This document shows, one piece after another, positions 11,089-23,359 of a stretch of 64,000 nucleotides of DNA. A model generated the notes under the pieces. That model saw only the letters and a list, made by a program, of their open reading frames with translations, made no database searches and had not been told where the DNA came from. The position numbers were made by a program, and so were the translations under genes. Source of the stretch: Cichorium intybus (Eukaryota > Streptophyta > Magnoliopsida > Asterales > Asteraceae); the NCBI GenBank assembly GCA_023525715.1, contig CM042015.1, forward strand, positions 87,730,250 through 87,794,249, written 5' to 3'. Positions within the stretch are counted from its first letter, which is position 1. Each line of letters begins with the position of its first letter.

Positions 11089-11161
11089 TGTTGCTGCCCA
11101 GGATCGAACTAGAGACCTTCAGTGTGTAAGACTAACGTGTTAACCACTACACCACAGCAAC
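11089..11161 (-). tRNA. tRNA-Val, anticodon UAC
   Basis: On the minus strand a full cloverleaf can be drawn. The acceptor stem GTTGCTG pairs perfectly with CAGCAAC, and the discriminator is A. The D-arm A box is TGGTGTAGTGG. The anticodon stem TTAGT/ACTGA encloses the loop CTTACAC with anticodon TAC. The T arm is TCTAG-TTCGATC-CTGGG with the B-box consensus. CCA is not encoded, as expected in plants. A run of five T lies shortly downstream on the minus strand and can end Pol III transcription. There is no intron. The T stem has two T-G wobble pairs, so a transcribed but slightly diverged copy is possible. Confidence 0.88.
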
Positions 11162-11733
11162 GTTGCGCCTAGCCCGTTGTCAACAAATTCTATACTTGAG
11201 AAAATAATAAAGAGAGCATCTTCATCAAAACAATACTGACGTCAACTGAACTTAGCTTTAATAAATTTCTATTTGAAGAAACATTTATAAAATCAATATA
11301 TTTGAAGGTTTATTATCAAGCGACGAATCCAAAAGAAAAAAAAAACAAGTAAAGACAAAAATAATACCAACAAAATAAACGATTATAAATATACATAGGA
11401 ATTTTAACGTGTTTTATAAGGATTGATATAAACAATCTAAGTATGTCATAACTCATAAGTCTTAACTTGGAGTAATTTACAGTTTTTGTTATGGTTGAAA
11501 TTAATTTGTAGTTTTATTCCAAGTTTTAAAATGTTGACATGGATAGTTTTGTGGTTTCATTTTCTTTCACTTTTGATCCTTCGTTGGGTCAAAGTTAATA
11601 GACCAATATACCCTTGATTTGTTTTTTCCGTTATTAGATCATTATCTAAAGTACATGGCCAATTAAGTAAATAATCAGAAATATTAAATAACCCCCCAAA
11701 CGAAACACCCTCATGGCCCTATTGTTCAGTTCA
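11162..11733. other. AT-rich intergenic stretch
   Basis: No gene recognised. It ends at the hAT target site at 11734. Confidence 0.5.
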
Positions 11734-11741
11734 TCCCCAGC

Positions 11742-13068
11742 TAGAGGTGCACAACGTAACCGGTTTTTTTAAAACCCGAAATTAAAAACCGAACCGGTTT
11801 TCCAAATAACCGGTTATATAAAAACCGGTCCAGTTAAAACCGAACCGCCGGTTATGAGCCGGTCAAGAATCCTTGCGCGAACCGGTTTTTTCACCCCGGT
11901 TTTTTAACCGGTTTTTTTTAACCGGTTTTTTAACCGGAAAATAACCGGTTTTTACCGGTTTTTTTTTTCTAGCCGTTAGAAAACGGGAAATTTTGCATTT
12001 TTGGCTTCTCTTGCTCGGTTTCTAGCCGTTTATAGCCGTTAAAATGCCCAATATACCCATTTTACCCCTTATTTGTTAGTATAAATAGATGTTGGTTCAT
12101 TTGGTTTCAATACCCCGCAAAAAACGCTCACAAATCTCGACGTTTTTCGCTTTCCCGACCTATTTTCTAACAATTTCAAGATGGCTTCGTCATGTTCCGC
12201 TACCGGTTCCGCTTCCGTTGGTACTTCCGGCATAACACGAAACTATACCAACGATGATGTAGCGGAAATCAAAACCACAACGCGATCCGCCGATGTTTGG
12301 TCGAATTTCGATTATTGTGTTATGAGAGATGGTGCGAAAAAAGCTCGGTGCAAGAAATGTGGGAGGTTTTATTCATCAACGAGCAACTCAACGTTGAGGT
12401 CACATATAAGTAGCGGTTGCAAAGCGCTTCAACAAACTAGTACCGATCCGACGCAAACTACAATTGGATCGGACGGAACTTTATTTGTGTACGACAACGA
12501 TGCCGTAAGAGAAGCCTTTGCCAAGTTTGTCATCCAAGAAGCACTTCCATTCGACCACTTCGACAACCCGCGGCTTACGGAAATCATCAAAACGAAACTT
12601 CAACCTCGATACTCCGCTGTAAGTCGTACTACTCTTCGACGTGATGCTATTGCACTTTGGGCCAAAGCGAAATCCGAAATAATTGTAGGATTTGCAAATT
12701 ACAAAAATTCGATTTCGCTAACTTGTGACGTTTGGACCGCCCCCCACGGAAATGCAAATTCCTATTTAGCCGTTACCGCTCATTGGTTTCATCCCGATAG
12801 TTGGCTAATGATGAAACGGACAATAGATTTTAAATTATTTGGTTATCCACATACCGGTGCAAACTTATTAAAAATATTATTGGACGTTATGGCGGAATAT
12901 AAAATAGACGATAAAGTCTTTTCTATGTCCCTCGATAACGCGTCAAACAACACAAACGCCGAAACCGGTCCGGTTTAAACCGAAACCGGTCAACCCATAA
13001 CCGGTTAAATAAAAAACCGGTTCTTGAAATAAACGAAACCGGTTATAACCGGTAAATGTGCACCTCTA
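11742..13068 (+). mobile_element. hAT transposon, internally deleted, 1327 bp, perfect 8-bp TSD
   Basis: The termini TAGAGGTGCACA at both ends are perfect 12-bp inverted repeats. They are flanked by an exact TSD TCCCCAGC (11734-11741 and 13069-13076). Both subterminal regions are packed with AACCGG/CCGGTT repeats, likely transposase binding sites. The middle carries the 5' half of a transposase gene (12181-12978), which runs straight into the right subterminal repeats, so an internal deletion removed the 3' half. Exact TSD and ends point to a fairly recent insertion. Confidence 0.95.
12181..12978 (+). CDS. hAT transposase, N-terminal part (BED zinc finger and first half of the catalytic core)
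   Basis: The frame is 265 codons with an ATG start. Residues about 38-80 form a BED zinc finger: CKKC, then RSHISSGC, giving C-x2-C ... H-x4-C. The RNase-H-like core begins near residue 175 with SLTCDVWTA, which holds the first catalytic Asp. The second Asp is in SMSLDNASNN near residue 250. The frame then ends NAETGPV-stop, where the last codons come from the CCGGTT subterminal repeats. The third catalytic acidic residue, the inserted all-alpha region and the C-terminal hAT dimerisation domain are absent. A full transposase would be about 650-700 aa. It cannot catalyse transposition, but it may still bind DNA. Confidence 0.9.
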   Translation: MASSCSATGSASVGTSGITRNYTNDDVAEIKTTTRSADVWSNFDYCVMRDGAKKARCKKCGRFYSSTSNSTLRSHISSGCKALQQTSTDPTQTTIGSDGTLFVYDNDAVREAFAKFVIQEALPFDHFDNPRLTEIIKTKLQPRYSAVSRTTLRRDAIALWAKAKSEIIVGFANYKNSISLTCDVWTAPHGNANSYLAVTAHWFHPDSWLMMKRTIDFKLFGYPHTGANLLKILLDVMAEYKIDDKVFSMSLDNASNNTNAETGPV

Positions 13069-13240
13069 TCCCCAGCCTTCAAAGTTCAAATATGAACAAC
13101 ATTTATCTAGATCCAGACCATTTAGTAGGTGGGCCGCATCATAAAGTCTTGAATCCCCGTTTGGGCCAAGGTAAGGCCTTTCGCCCAAACTTATAAGTTT
13201 TATTGGGCATTCCATCTTGAAACGTAAAAATTTACACTTA

Positions 13241-13524
13241 GGCTTCACGGAGTAGTCTCGCCAAGGGGGTCGTCAAGCCCCTTGGCCGCTCGCCAGCACC
13301 ACTCCACCGCCACTCGCCAGCAGGCTCGCCAAGATCAACTCGCCAAGGGCTTGGCGAGATGCCAAGCCAGGAAAACCTGTAATTTCTCAAATTTTAATTT
13401 GGTTGGCAGTTCATTGGCCATTGGCCACCACTCCCTACAAAATGGCCAAAACCTGTCAATCATTGTCTGGCCCACAAAAACCCCTTGGCCATCCCTTGGC
13501 CATTGGCCACCACTCCCTGCAGCC
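13241..13524. mobile_element. PIF/Harbinger (Tourist-like) MITE, copy 1, 284 bp
   Basis: Flanked by TTA on both sides (13238-13240, 13525-13527), the PIF/Harbinger TSD. The ends GGCTTCACGGAGTAGT and, from the right, GGCTGCAGGGAGTGGT are inverted repeats. The interior has internal palindromic words such as CGCCAAG/CTTGGCG and TTGGCCATTGGCCA. A related copy lies at 41021-41328. Confidence 0.85.
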
Positions 13525-13527
13525 TTA

Positions 13528-14120
13528 ATGACATATTGGCATAGGGAATAATTTATTGATTTATTGGTTTTTTTAAAGTAAGAAAATCAAAAAAAGTGAT
13601 TGTGAAAGATATAAGTCAAAATAAAAACTTTTTTTTTAATAGTGTATAAAAGTCGTTTTTAAAAAAGTAAGAGCTAGTGACTTATTGACTTTTTAGAAAC
13701 AATTTCTCAAATGATGTTGCTAAATAAACAACTCATATACATCCTTTAATAAAACTCAAACTGTTTGCAACCACCAATAGCTGATACATCTAGTATAACG
13801 GGTTGTATATTTTGTATAATGTAATTTCAACAAATAAAGAGAAGTTGCTCTGCATAGGGTTATATATCTAGTATAATGGAATATATATTTAGTCATTCCT
13901 CTTCTCAAATTATAGGTTATAAAGTCACTTTTTTAGTCATTTTACACGTATAAACTAATACAAACACTTTTTTTAGAAACAACTTATCAATTTATAGTGT
14001 ATTGTCACCACATAATCTAATCTGAACACTTTTTTTAAAAACTTGTTTTTAAAAAATCATAAGCTAATAAGCACTTTTATCAAAAGTGTTTATCAACTTA
14101 AATAAACAATCTCAAACACC
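13528..14120. other. AT-rich intergenic stretch
   Basis: No gene recognised. TTTTTTAGAAACAA-like and AAAAAGTAAGAGC-like words recur, which suggests an old element whose ends I cannot place. Confidence 0.4.
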
Positions 14121-14128
14121 CCCTAAAG

Positions 14129-14517
14129 TAGACGTGAACAAACAGGATTGTTTCTCCGAACTGGATCGGTTTCAAAACCGGTTCGGTTTTGGTCAAAAAA
14201 AGTCAAAACCGATTCGGTCAAAAACCGGATCGGATCGAAACCGGTTTGAATAATAGAAATCCCGAACCTATGGAACCCGTTCGGACCGGATTGTAACCGG
14301 TTTGGGTGAAACCGGTTTTGTTGAAAACCGGATTGAACCAGTTTGGACGTCGAACCGGATTTTACGTAACCGGTTTCAAACCGGATTTTTGCTTGGAAAA
14401 CCCAAAGCCATCCAAACTGGTGGTTTAGCATTGGAACCAATCCGGTTTTTGGAGCGGATCGGATTCGGGTTTAGGAACCGGTTACGGATCATGAACCGGT
14501 TTTTTTGTTCACCTCTA
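14129..14517. mobile_element. hAT-type MITE, 389 bp, perfect 8-bp TSD
   Basis: Ends TAGACGTGAACAAA and, from the right, TAGAGGTGAACAAA. The flanking octamers CCCTAAAG (14121-14128 and 14518-14525) are identical. The interior is a dense array of ACCGGTT/GGATCGGTTT words and is non-coding. Short open frames across it are artefacts of the repeat. Confidence 0.93.
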
Positions 14518-14742
14518 CCCTAAAGGCACCAAGTCAAAACTTCCATTTCAATTATGAAAACCAGCCATATGGGCCTGAGGAGGTAAAAGAAGCCACGACC
14601 AAGGGCGGTGTCACTACAAGAATAAGAGGCATTAGGGGCGACACCTTTAGGGGCGACATACCCTTTAGGGGCGACACCAGCCTTGGCGGGTTGCGTGTCG
14701 TCGCTAAAGGTTATGTCGTCACTAAAGGTGTCGCCCCTAAAG

Positions 14743-15050
14743 CCTCTATCTGAATTTTGCCACTACTTTTGATCCTAACCGTTGAATATTTGTTCCATCC
14801 GACGGTCGAAATAACACGCGGCAACATTTCCCCCCCAAAATTTTCGATGTCCCCCCTAATGCTCTAAAGTCGCCGCTAAAGGTGTCGCCCCTAAAACCTC
14901 TATCCAGATTTTGCCACTACTTTTGATCCTAACCGTTCAATATCTATTTCATCCGACGGTCGAAATAACACGCGGCAACATTTCCCCCCTAAAATTTTTG
15001 ATGTCGCCCCTAATGCTCTAAGTCGCCGCTAAAGGTGTCGCCCCTAAAGG
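14743..15050. repeat. Tandem duplication (154-bp period) in the CACTA left subterminal region
   Basis: Two consecutive copies of a unit beginning CCTCTATC, containing CATCCGACGGTCGAAATAAC and ending with TCGCCCCTAAA. They differ at a handful of positions. Confidence 0.85.
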
Positions 15051-15104
15051 GTTAAATAGCAAAAACCCACAGGGGGCTCACTTCTTCTGTTTACTCATAC
15101 CACT

Positions 15105-15144
<40 letters not shown>

Positions 15145-16526
15145 ACTTAGCGATTTTGGCAAGGAGCACTCGGGATTTTGAAGCTTTTTTGGATGAAAAT
15201 CAATCTCCTAACAAGAATCAACTACTAATCTTCGACTAGAAAGGTATTTCTCATATTTTAAACTTAGGGTTTTGTGGATTTTTGGGCTTCTAGTTGTTGT
15301 TTACTGATTTTTGAAATAAAATATTGGTTGTAGATGATAATGTATATAATTCTTGTTAATGTTGGTTATAATTGCTAGTTAGTTATATTTTGTGTTCATT
15401 TATATATAGATTTTTTATATGAACAATTGTTTAAACATTTGGATTTTTTCATATATGCATATTAAGTTTTGATTGTAGTAATATGATAATGTATTTAGAT
15501 TTTTTTATATTAACATTTAATAGATTTTGTGTTAATTTGTATAGATTTTGTGTTAGTTAATGTATATGAAATTATAATATTGTATATGGATTTGTTGATA
15601 TGAACACTTGATTGAATTTGTATGATAATGTTAATGGATTACATGATATGCTTAATTTTTGATGTCTTCTATTATTGTTAAGAAATTAATTAGTTAGGAC
15701 TTAATATGATGTATTGGATGTTATGTTTAGGTTGTTATGGTATGATCTCTTTAGATTGCTATAATAGATCACAACAAAAGTAGGATGATATTTTTCTTCT
15801 GGATTGCAATCACATATTTAATGGCCGATGTAAAGGGCAAGTTTGGTACAATGTTTATAAGATTTTTTGGTTGACCGATGATTTGTTAATAACCTAATAC
15901 ATTTGTTGTGTACTTGATAATTTGGCTAGTACTTGTTACAAATTTGGAAGTTTGGTACTATGTTAATATGTTATTTTGTTTTTTTTTTTTTTTGTAGTTG
16001 GACCCTATTGATCAGTTGTTTAGCAACCCGAAAAAAATGGAATAACTTAAAGATTTCATTCAACAGTTGCAAGAAGATGATAATGATAATGAAGGGAACG
16101 ATGATGAAGACGTAGTGGTCACGAGTAGTTTATGTTTTATTTAGTATTTTGTGTTAGATATAATTTTAGAACATATGTTATGGATTGTTTTTCTTTTGGA
16201 TAATATAACTAATTGTGGATGGTTTTTATTTTCTGCATTTTATGGAGTAGCTGAATTGATTAAGTTCTTAACTATTGAGAACTTAATGAAATAAAAGAAA
16301 AAAAACAACTATTAGGAGTGATAAGTATTAACGACGACACTTTTAGCACCAGAAAGCTTATTGGTGACGACATCTTTAGCAGCGACACTATTAGGGGCGA
16401 CATGCTACTTTTAGCGGCGACACTATTAGGGGCGACACTTTTAGGGGCGACATATAAGTATTAGCGACGAAGCATTAGGGGCGACACCTTTAGGGGCGAC
16501 ATGTCGCCCCTAAAGGCTTTAGGGGC

Positions 16527-17040
<514 letters not shown>

Positions 17041-17111
17041 TTAGGGGCGACATCTAGGGGTATTAGGGGCGACATACGTCGCCGCTAATGACACTTATTC
17101 TTGTAGTGTGT

Positions 17112-17874
17112 TCTTTGCAGATCATATGTAAAGCGAAATCACCCAAACTTTTGTCTTGAGGTTTACCCGTTTACATTAGTGCAAACAATGAACAGACTCA
17201 GGGAAGTTTACATCCAGACATAGAAAAACATTATTCTCAAATTGCCAATTAATTAGCACATCACACAAAAAGTGCCACGAAAGAAAAAACACCACGCCGA
17301 GATTACCCATTGGAACACGAATAAGAAACATCACACAAAAATTATAACATTGTTTGCATCATAAAAGGAGTTAAATGGTTGTATGCAAAGTCTTTTAAGG
17401 TATTTTGATGTATGCAACGTCGTTTTTTAGACGAGATATGCAACCATTTATTAATTTTTGACCAAAATATACAACATTACAAACCGAGAACATACCAGAT
17501 CTTTTCATTTAACGTTTTTAGTTATGTCACATTTTTTTTTCATATTATATTATATAAAAAGTAAAAGACAACCAAACATAAAATAAATAAAATGATATGT
17601 TATAAAAAATATTTGAGCAAAAGCCTTAACCAAAGAATATACCGTCTTTGTTATTATAGCTTGCCTTGAACCCTGATGAAACCCTAGCATCACCTTTACA
17701 ACCCCACAAAACCCTTTCTCGCAAACACCCTCAACAAGCAACGAACCAAAAAACATTAATAAATGAAGAAAACTCATCTATAAGTAGACACGCCTGTTAT
17801 CCTTAGCCTAAAACACACAAAGACGCAGCGATCTCTCTTGTCTTTTCGAGTCTTCCAAAAAATTTAAAAAAAAA
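17112..17874 (+). promoter_or_regulatory. Upstream region of the AWPM-19-like gene
   Basis: The region is AT-rich. The phrase AAAAGCCTTAACCAAAGAAT (near 17620) also occurs upstream of the second AWPM-19 copy (near 24995), so part of this flank was included in the duplication. I cannot assign specific ABA-response elements with confidence. Confidence 0.45.
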
Positions 17875-18599
17875 ATGGCGAACGGGCAAATGAGATCGGT
17901 GGCGTCGCTCATTATGGTCTTGAACTTTTGTATGTACGTCATTCTTCTGGGCATCGGTGGTTGGGCCATGAATAGAGCCATCGACCATGGTTTCATCATT
18001 GGTATTCTTTATTATCCTTTCAGTATGCCCGCTTTTATTGTATGAACTGATAGATTACTAATGCTTTGAGTTGTATGTGGTATGAACAGGTCCAGGATTC
18101 GATTTGCCTGCTCATTTTTCGCCAATTTACTTCCCGATGGGAAATGCAGCCACGGGATTCTTTGTAACCTTCGCATTGATAGCTGGTGTTGCTGGCGTTG
18201 CGTCAATTTTAGCTGGATTTGACCATTATCGTTCTTGGGATTCCACTAGCAGGCCAGCAGCAATGTCATCTGCTATCATTGCATGGGCCCTTACCGTTCT
18301 TGCTATGGGGTATACTCGATCGATTAACTCTTGATATGTTTAAATACGATATGAACTTGGTCTAAAAGAAACTTCCAAATTATGATTATATGTAGGTTTG
18401 CATGGAAGGAAATTGAGCTCGAAGGCAGAAATGCGCGCTTGGTGAGTTTATTAATTCTGATCCAGGACGTAAAAAAAGAAAGTTTCATGAATATTGAGTT
18501 TAATTTTTCGTTTATTTGATGTTTTAGAGAACGATGGAGGCATTCACAATTATCCTTTCAGCAACTCAACTCGTATACGTAGCTACCCTTTACGGGTAA
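17875..18599 (+). CDS. AWPM-19-like plasma-membrane protein, four exons, 154 aa
   Basis: Exons 17875-18001, 18090-18309, 18396-18441 and 18528-18599 join in frame through GT..AG junctions to 154 residues. The protein starts MANGQMRSVASLIMVLNF and has four hydrophobic segments, at about residues 9-30, 58-86, 100-116 and 133-152. Between them lie conserved AWPM-19 phrases: GGWAMNRAIDHGFIIGPGFD, FSPIYFPMGNAATGFFV, FAWKEIELEGRNARLRTMEA. Length and exon structure are those of the family. AWPM-19 proteins are small four-helix membrane proteins that accumulate in plasma membrane during seed maturation, cold or ABA treatment; some members are reported to act in ABA transport. That role is family knowledge and not visible here. 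A degenerate tandem copy lies at 25195. The start is certain from homology and from the only upstream in-frame ATG. Confidence 0.95.
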
Positions 18600-19779
18600 T
18601 TAACGTGACAACTTTAAGCGGTTGACACGAACCTATATCTTGAAGACTGTTTGTGTGTATAGGCTTGTGTTTGGATCTTTTTCCTGATTTTCTTTCGTTT
18701 CTGTAAGCGATGATATGATTGTATTTATGAATTGTAATAAAAAGATGGCGACGAATATTTTTATTTTAAAAAATGTGATATTATAATGATCTATTGTATT
18801 CCATACTACATAGCAAGCATATTAAGAAAGTAACTTCTTTTTTCCTAAATTTCTTGAATTGTGTCAGAAATAAAAGGGTTTGGCACTATATTATAATCAA
18901 CCTTTTAAATGTACACGGACTAATGATGAGTCCAACCTTTCTCATAAAAGGTAGATCGTATCCTGAACAGTCCATGTTGAATTAGCCTTAGAGTCCATCA
19001 TATGGGGCAAATCGTAAAGCACCAGAGAAGTTTTGTATGCGTCACCTTTTGAATCATACATCTCTTTTGTAGAATTTTGCACATAACTACAAGACTCTCG
19101 TCACGAAAGCAAAATTGTTCTATGTTGGTGATTTTAGTGTCATCGATGCATTTAGTGTAATTAGGATTAGTTCGAGACAAGCTGAGTTCGGTCTGGCAAT
19201 TCGTTGAGATTAGAGGTGCAGAATGCACACTCGGATAGCTAATAAGGACTCAGGTGGGGTTTACTGGCCCTGGAGGGGGCATCCCCAGGGTCCAAGGGGC
19301 AGAGCACGAGTACCTGGTGGCGGTCCCGCAAAATTTCCCCACCAAAATTCAAGGGTTGTGTCACTTCTAACAACTACACCATTTACAGTGTTTACGATTT
19401 TGGATTAAACCTATAGTCCAAATTGATTTCATGGATTATCTCATATCTAAATTCGTGCAACCCCGGGCATAAGATCGAATTATAGATTTCGAAAAGTGTT
19501 GCAAACACAATCCATAGAATTATCCAAGTATTTGTTGTTATTTCAATCCTTGTATCTAACATTCTATATATCCATTATAAATGTGACAAAATTGACAAGT
19601 CGCGCAAGTGGTGGGTATAACACATTAAAAAGGATAATTTGATATATCATATAGATCATATATGGGATTGGTTTGACCTATCAACGTCTTTTTGGACCGT
19701 TTATTTTAAAACTTATAAATGATTAATACATTAAATATGATGATGAAAAATGCTTATTTTCAAAGTCGACTTCGAAAGG
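18600..19779. other. 3' flank and intergenic stretch
   Basis: The first about 170 bp are probable 3' UTR (TGTAATAAAA near 18735). The rest has no recognised gene. A GC-richer patch at 19230-19350 contains no conserved protein. Confidence 0.45.
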
Positions 19780-21720
19780 GCCTTTAACATTCTCAACTGA
19801 GACTTCCTCTTCGACATCATGGAGCAATGAAGTCTGGTGGAAGGAAACAGAGAGTATAGATGCATGGGTGCATTTCTACCATCAAAGTTTCAGTCCTTGT
19901 TTATGTCTCTTTAACCTAGGAGTTTTCATTTGAGAAAGGGTGATGCAAGGAGACATGTTAGCCTTGTTTCCTTTCATTATGACTGTTGAAAGTCTCAACA
20001 TTTCCCTTATGGAAGCCATTGAAAATGTCTCTTTAGGGGGTGACTACTAAATAACAGTCTGGTGCATTTTGTTCTTCAACTTACGGATGATGTCATGCTT
20101 TTTTGGGATTGGTCTTGGTGTAATGTTTCCAACCTTACTTGCATTCCTATATGTTTAGAATTGGCATTCGGGCTTAAAGTGAATTTCCTTAAAAGCAAAG
20201 CAATTGATTTTGAAGCGAACAATGAGGAGGTATGAGATGTATAGATAGATGAACTATAAGGAGGGCTCCATCCCTTTCAAGTTATTAGGGGACCGGTTGG
20301 AGCCAACATGTCAAGGGTTGAACATTGGCTCTTATTAAAAAAACAAATCTCAATCTAAACTTTAAGCTTGTAAAGTTAGAACCTTATCTTTTGGTGGAAG
20401 ACATGTTCTTTTCATGGTGGTCCTTGGTGGCTTTTCCTTATATTTATTTTCCCTTTATTAAAGCATGGCCTTGGTTCTTAATTCCTAGCTATAAAGCATT
20501 TGTAACAAATTCTTCTAAGGAAAGAACTTAGATAACAAAAAATTGTGTGAATTGTTTAATCTAAGGTATTGAACATTAAAGATAAAGGATGCCTTGGAAT
20601 TGGAAGTTCTAAGGCCTTAAATTTGGCGCTTGTTGTTAGTGGTATTAGAGGTTTCATGAGGATAATAAGTCATTATGGAAGGAGGTTATCGATGCATATC
20701 ATGATCCCGATTGTGGTATAAGTTTGCTAAGGAACCTGGGAGAGAGTAGAGGGTTTGGGGTTGTATTTGGAACTCACGCACAAGCCTTGACAGGAGTAGC
20801 ATTCGTCTTGAAAGTCTTTATGTGGGGCTATTAGATTTGGTAGACACATAATTTTCTAGAAAAAATTGGTTAATGGCTTGCTCATTATAACTAAATTATT
20901 GAGACTCTTCGAGCTTGAACCCTTTGTACTTTGAGTCGGTGCATTCATATGGCAGGAGGCCATGCAGTTTTATTGGAACTATAAGGAATCCGGGAGGTAA
21001 ATATAAAATATATGATCTAGAAAGGTTGGGGTCTAAGTGTTCTCATATCCAATTAACTGGCAAGGTCGATGGATGAAGATGGGTGTTGGGTGACAATGGG
21101 ATCTTATTTGGGGTCTCGGTTTGGCACTTTATAGATGACTCGATTAATATGGAAACTTTGGTCCCATAAGATGGAATTTCTTACATATATTGAAGGTAAA
21201 TTTAATAGTGCAACAAATGATTTTACGCTAGATTCTGACAAAAGACAGCTTGATTTACAGTGGTTTATGCTTCCACTAAGCAAGCGTCCCCTATTTGTAT
21301 CTAAATCTAAATCGATGAGGCACTTTTTTATCGAAAGTTCGTCCAATTCCAAGATTCATGTGTTGCTTGGCAGGTGATGGAGAGATTTTATACCCATCCC
21401 CCATTCTATTATATATCATTTAAGTGACTGATAGGCCGATGATCAAAAGGAAAACTAATATTCTTGAATTGGTGATCTTTGCATACATTTGGGTGATACT
21501 TCTGAAATGATGTGGTATTTAACTCTAAAAGGAATACAAGCTCTTTCCTTATAACTGATGTAAAATTAGCTTCTTTCGTATGGGCATGTAATATATCTAA
21601 GTTCGATAGGGATATTCTCTAGGTTGAGTGATTTGCTAACCCGACTATGATTGTTATTTTGTCATTGTAACTCTAGCTTCTTTCTAACCCTGGCATTTAG
21701 GCTTTTAATAAATATATCAT
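19780..21720 (+). pseudogene. LINE (L1 clade) reverse-transcriptase remnant
   Basis: Translation in shifting plus-strand frames recovers plant L1 RT features. HLRKG-like followed by a degraded QGDPLSPF region lies near 19930-19980, a VNFLKSKAIDF-like stretch near 20180, LSFGGR near 20385, and KGCLGIGSSKALNLAL near 20585-20630. The downstream part (SLWKEVIDAYHD near 20680) matches the region before the C-terminal zinc-finger part of L1 ORF2. Stops and frameshifts occur every few dozen codons, and the catalytic YADD motif is not intact. There is no clear poly(A) tail or TSD. It is an old, dead copy. Confidence 0.75.
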
Positions 21721-22664
21721 GTTGTTCAAAAACAATTAAATATTGTTGATTAAACTATAAGATTAAATAACCATCTTTTTATAGTAAGTGATTTAGTAGA
21801 TTTTAAGCGTTAGATTAAAAGGATAATGATTTGATAGAGTAACGAACTTTTAAAATTGTTCATATTTGGTAACTGAATTCATTTTTGTGTTTGATTTACC
21901 CATAAACTTTTTAAAATCGTTCACATTTAGTTAATTATGTTTTTTGTACACATATGACCAATAATTTAATGGGCATACTTGTACACAAAAAAACTTAATG
22001 GTCATATGTGTACAAGAAAAACAAGTTTAATGGTTATATGTGCACAAAAAAACATAAGTGACTAAATACGGACAAAAAAACATAAGTGACTAAATGTATA
22101 CACGGGGAAAAGTTTATTACCCTTATTATTCATTGTCTTTAAATTAAATCATGAGCAAGTTCCATTCCATTTGGTCATCTCATTTTAGCCTAGGTTTTAG
22201 ATTTTATCATTTGACTTGCTGAAGTTAATAATATATAACCCAAATCAATTCATTTTTATGTAAACAAGTCAAAATTATCAGCTTTACTATCGAGCGGAAA
22301 ATGGGAATGATTAATATAATCCATTTTAAGTTATCAATTTGCCACAAGTGAACAAGCACGAGAATAAATAGTGTGATGGTTATCAATGATTAGTGATCTT
22401 TTATGTTAGCTAACTTTATTACAACTTAAAATATTGGCATAATTAACATGATTACGACAATATAACTAATAAAATATCCTTTCTTGAGTATGTAATAATA
22501 GAATTTATACATACGAATTTAGTCAAATTGATTACACGTATTAGATCTTTTCGATTCAATGGCAAAACATTTAAGATCGTTTCCTTCAATATTGAAATCT
22601 GGTAGAAGGTTACGAAATTATAACATTTATGAGGTAATATCATATGGGATTCATAATAGCAAAA
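21721..22664. other. AT-rich intergenic stretch with short repeats
   Basis: No gene. Between about 21890 and 22110, phrases such as AACATAAGTGACTAAAT and TTTAATGGTCATATGTG recur two or three times, a short degenerate tandem array. Confidence 0.5.
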
Positions 22665-22899
22665 AGGGTTAATGACATAATAAGGTAACGAACTATTTAA
22701 AGTGTTTTAAAAATATAATTAAACTAAAAAAACACCGTGAAAAGGTAACAAACTTTAAGTTTTGTTTTTAAAATACCGTTGTGAACGGTATTTTAAAAAC
22801 AAAACTTAAAGTTTGTTACCTTTTCACGGTGTTTTTTTAGTTTAATGATATTTTTAAAACACTTTAAATAGTTTGTTATCTTATTATGTTATTAACTCT
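22665..22899. mobile_element. Foldback (hairpin) MITE, 116-bp arms and 3-base loop
   Basis: The left arm 22665-22780 and right arm 22784-22899 are inverted copies separated only by GTG. I count five differences over 116 positions (about 96% identity). The ends read AGGGTTAATGACATAAT. I found no convincing TSD. There is no coding capacity. Transcribed, it would fold into a long, near-perfect hairpin of the kind cut into small RNAs. Confidence 0.9.
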
Positions 22900-23148
22900 T
22901 ATTACTAAGAATTGTTAGCATGGGATTAATATTAATTTTTATTTAGTTATGGTCTTTTGTCGGCCATAGTTAATTTATTGCTTCAAAAGTATGTATACCC
23001 AGCATCCCTTATTGACCTTCTTCCTATCGATCTCATGGCAAGCAATGACCCTATTCTGGAGTGGATTTGGGTATATTGTGATAAATTGATGGTTTATTGA
23101 TAAATTGTAGATGTAGATCAAATGATAATTTGGTTGATATATATGATT

Positions 23149-23279
23149 GGGGAGTGATTTGTACACAACAATTTTTATCCGTACACAGTAATTTGATGTC
23201 TTTTATGTATGCTGTACAAAAGTAGTAAAACACAAATTGTTATGTATGGAGAAAACTTGTTGTGTACAAATCACTTCCC
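23149..23279. mobile_element. Mutator-like MITE, 131 bp, perfect 9-bp TSD
   Basis: The ends GGGGAGTGATTTGTACACAA and, from the right, GGGAAGTGATTTGTACACAA are inverted repeats. The flanking TATATGATT (23140-23148 and 23280-23288) is an exact 9-bp TSD, the Mutator signature. Confidence 0.88.
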
Positions 23280-23359
23280 TATATGATTTATTTTTGAATG
23301 AGTGAATTGACCTATATGATTTCAAATGTTGATCAACACAATGATTACATATATACAAA

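Noticed and set aside
13561..14120. Possible further MITE from recurring TTTTTAGAAACAA words
   Set aside because: No paired inverted ends or TSD could be found.
19223..19408. Short Gly/Arg/Pro-rich frame
   Set aside because: No homology recognised and no splice or promoter context. It is probably chance in a GC-richer patch.
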